Part shown: in pieces, positions 62,242 through 64,000 of the stretch
Layout: each line of letters begins with the position of its first letter
How positions within the stretch are numbered: position 1 is the stretch's first letter
Assembly: GCF_002266855.1 (NCBI RefSeq)
Contig: NZ_NGJN01000002.1
Location: 124,001 to 188,000, forward strand
DNA: 64,000 nucleotides
Source of the DNA: Winogradskyella aurantia
GTDB lineage: Bacteria > Bacteroidota > Bacteroidia > Flavobacteriales > Flavobacteriaceae
Direction: 5' to 3'
Notes under the pieces: model-generated
Seen by the model: only the letters and a program-made list of their open reading frames with translations
Databases searched by the model: none
Told to the model about the DNA's origin: nothing
Made by a program: the position numbers and the translations under genes

Positions 62242-62402
62242 TTATTTAACCATACACACTGAATTGATATGACCCTTATCGTCGTACTCCACGATAAAAT
62301 TGTTAGGGTCTGTAATCCACACACCATCAACAATATATAGTGGATGTTGTTATTTTTTAAGAATTTAATAGTATGCAGAAATAAATTATCATTTAATTTC
62401 AT
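62242..62402 (-). pseudogene. Remnant of a glycogen-binding (CBM48) domain protein
   Basis: On the minus strand one frame reads YIVDGVWITDPNN and ends GHINSVCMVK then stop, a clear match to the C-terminal half of isoamylase-like E-set/CBM48 domains. A second frame, from ATG at 62402, supplies LHTIKFLKNNNIHY and then runs out of frame just before. The two would join if two bases were removed from a TA repeat near 62337. The stretch is too short for a complete domain, so it is an eroded fragment. Confidence 0.6.
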
Positions 62403-62413
62403 ACTTTTAAATT

Positions 62414-63034
62414 ATGGCAGATTTCATTAAAATATATCCCGAAAATCCTAACCCAAAGGCCATACAAAAAGTGGTTGATGTACTAAAAAGGGGAGGGTTG
62501 GTTATTTACCCAACAGATACGGTTTATGGGTTGGGCTGCGATATTACTAAGCTTAAGGCTCTTGAGCGGATTGCTCAAATAAAAGGTGTTAAGCTAGAGA
62601 AGTCCAACTTCTCATTCATCTGCGAGGATCTTAGTAATTTAAGTGATTATGTGAAGCAAATTGATACGGCAACGTTTAAGATTTTAAAACGTGCGCTACC
62701 TGGACCTTACACATTCATCTTACCGGGTTCAAAAAATTTACCTAGTTCGTTTAAAAAGCGGAAAACCGTTGGGATTCGTGTTCCAGACAATAACATCACC
62801 TTAGCCATCGTGAGTGCCTTGGGCAATCCTTTGGTATCTACTTCAATAAGAGACGAGGATGACATAATAGAGTATACCACAGATCCTGAACTTATTTTGG
62901 AAAAATGGGATAACTTGGTGGATATTGTTATTGATGGAGGTTATGGAGGAAACGAGGGTTCTACCATTATTGACTTATCTGAAGGCGATCCAGTGGTTGT
63001 AAGGGAAGGAAAAGGAAGTCTGGAGATTTTTTAA
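62414..63034 (+). CDS. Threonylcarbamoyl-AMP synthase family protein (Sua5/YciO/YrdC)
   Basis: This 206-residue protein has the YrdC domain: GGLVIYPTDTVYGLGCD near residue 30, KSNFSFICEDLSNLSDYV, PGPYTFILPG and the IGRIP-like VGIRVPDN. It makes threonylcarbamoyl-AMP for the t6A base of tRNAs, or is its YciO paralogue. The stop overlaps the stop of the convergent exporter gene by 3 bases. Confidence 0.9.
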   Translation: MADFIKIYPENPNPKAIQKVVDVLKRGGLVIYPTDTVYGLGCDITKLKALERIAQIKGVKLEKSNFSFICEDLSNLSDYVKQIDTATFKILKRALPGPYTFILPGSKNLPSSFKKRKTVGIRVPDNNITLAIVSALGNPLVSTSIRDEDDIIEYTTDPELILEKWDNLVDIVIDGGYGGNEGSTIIDLSEGDPVVVREGKGSLEIF

Positions 63035-64000
63035 GTACCTCTTAATATTTTTATTACAGTACTGCTATTGCTATAAAACAGCAATAAAGACAGAACGCCA
63101 CATACCGAGAACCCAATAAATAATGGTGTCACGGAATCTACAACAAAACCTCCAATAAAGTTGGCGATTGGTACAGCCATAACCGTTGAAATAAAACCAT
63201 TTAAAGCGGATCCTACGCCAGCAATATGACCCATAGGCTCCATAGCTAAAGCCCTTAAATTTCCAAATAAAAATCCGATAGTAAAAAATTGCAGGGCAAA
63301 AAAGCCAACTAAGATTTCAATACTTGGGTTTGAGCTTCTACTGAAAAAAAGTAAGAACAACAACGATATACCTATAAAACTAATCATGGCTGTGTGAACA
63401 ATCCGTCGCATTCCATATTTTATAACTAGCTGGCTGTTCATGAATGTCGCTAAGCCTACTGAAACTGCCAAACTTGCAAAAATCAAAGGGAATTCCTCGG
63501 CCAAGCCGTATTGGTTTTCAAAAATTTGTTGAGAGGTACTTAAATAGACCATAAATGAACCTGTAAAAAGACCGGATAAAATGGTGTAGATCACTGCAGA
63601 TCTTATCTTAAAGAATTCTAAGGTCCCCGTTTTAAAAATAGTCAAGCGGTAGGGTATCTTATATTTTGGTTTTAATGTTTCTGGTTGGCGCAACCAGAAC
63701 CAAAACATAACTAGTATTCCAAATAGTAGGGTAAATAAGAAAATAGATCTCCAATCGAAATAAACCATTAATACCTGGCCTAGGGTTGGCGCAATTACAG
63801 GCACCAAAATAAAAATCATCACAACGATAGATAATATTTTTGCCATATAATTACCACTGTAAGTATCCCGAACCATGGCAATACACATGGTACGCGGTGA
63901 GGCTAAACCTATACCTTGAAGAATCCTTCCGAAAATCATCATTTCGAAACTTCTTGTTGTAATGCAAATAATGGATGCAACGATAAATACGGTGAATCCC
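63031..64000 (-). CDS. Bcr/CflA family multidrug exporter, 5' end cut off
   Basis: This major facilitator protein is open through the right edge of the window (the frame upstream of the Met at 63942 reads FTVFIVASIICITTRSFE), so the true start is outside. Visible signatures are FGRILQGIGLASPRTMCIAMVRD, the YFDWRSIFLF segment and several hydrophobic helices. It exports drugs or small molecules by proton antiport. The family assignment is solid, the substrate is not known. Confidence 0.9.
   Translation of the reverse strand, partial: GFTVFIVASIICITTRSFEMMIFGRILQGIGLASPRTMCIAMVRDTYSGNYMAKILSIVVMIFILVPVIAPTLGQVLMVYFDWRSIFLFTLLFGILVMFWFWLRQPETLKPKYKIPYRLTIFKTGTLEFFKIRSAVIYTILSGLFTGSFMVYLSTSQQIFENQYGLAEEFPLIFASLAVSVGLATFMNSQLVIKYGMRRIVHTAMISFIGISLLFLLFFSRSSNPSIEILVGFFALQFFTIGFLFGNLRALAMEPMGHIAGVGSALNGFISTVMAVPIANFIGGFVVDSVTPLFIGFSVCGVLSLLLFYSNSSTVIKILRGT

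Noticed and set aside
62076..62402. Minus-strand frame of 108 codons as a gene
   Set aside because: It overlaps uvrD for half of its length, and the meaningful similarity is in a different frame; treated as a pseudogene remnant.
1..64000. Mobile elements, CRISPR arrays, phage genes or an origin
   Set aside because: No transposase, integrase, repeat-spacer pattern, phage structural gene or DnaA-box cluster was seen.

Overview
The window is chromosomal DNA from a Bacteroidota bacterium, most probably a marine or cold-water member of the Flavobacteriaceae. The evidence is AT-rich intergenic DNA, near-absent Shine-Dalgarno sequences, -7 elements of the TAnnTTTG type (very clear before both tRNA genes), a type IX secretion C-terminal signal on a laminarinase-like GH16 enzyme, bacillithiol synthesis (BshB1), and a flavobacterial tpx-dgkA-ftsK-lolA-lptFG-ribB order. 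No phage, insertion sequence, CRISPR array or origin was seen.

Layout. 1-9.2 kb holds a partial PLP sulfur-amino-acid enzyme, ATP-dependent PEP carboxykinase, an SLC13 permease, bshB1, tRNA-His, two tandem M28 lipoprotein peptidases, a small membrane protein and tRNA-Ser. 9.3-35.2 kb is a stress or low-oxygen island: a SERCA-like P-type ATPase, a PCMT/erythromycin-esterase fusion, a tight operon (HMA protein, 1-Cys peroxiredoxin, YceI lipoprotein, alpha/beta hydrolase, phosphoribosyltransferase), PEP synthase, dodecin, a stand-alone LigD-type polymerase, two triple-BON proteins, a sigma-70-like regulator, a LOG protein, a flavin-binding protein, exonuclease III, a DinB-like protein, an AhpD-like protein, pta-ackA and several uncharacterised small proteins. 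35.3-64 kb is ordinary: nitroreductase, DegT aminotransferase, GH16, RibB, LptF/G, LolA, FtsK, DgkA, Tpx, PheT, a TlpA-like lipoprotein, an AtoE-type transporter, RecG, M1 aminopeptidase, patatin, M20 hydrolase, UvrD/PcrA, Sua5/YrdC and a partial Bcr/CflA exporter.

The main observation is a regulon. Fifteen palindromes of the form TGA-N6-TCA (consensus ATGAYnnnnRTCAT) lie in intergenic DNA, one at 4.6 kb and the rest between 9.2 and 34.3 kb. In most cases the palindrome centre is exactly 33 bp from the centre of a TAnnTTTG-like -7 box. This is the geometry expected of a Crp/Fnr-family activator bound near -41.5. The likely members are the SLC13 permease, the P-type ATPase, the PCMT/Ere fusion, ppsA, dodecin, BON protein 1, the sigma-like protein, LOG and flavin-binding proteins (one shared site), the coiled-coil/BON/exoIII operon, the lipoprotein/DinB operon, the AhpD-like gene, the small-protein/pta/ackA operon, and an apparently noncoding transcript at 17.2-17.6 kb. 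The content resembles the DosR dormancy regulon of mycobacteria and the anaerobic acetate/USP islands of Proteobacteria, which suggests an energy-saving, redox and DNA-protection programme. The regulator itself is not in the window.
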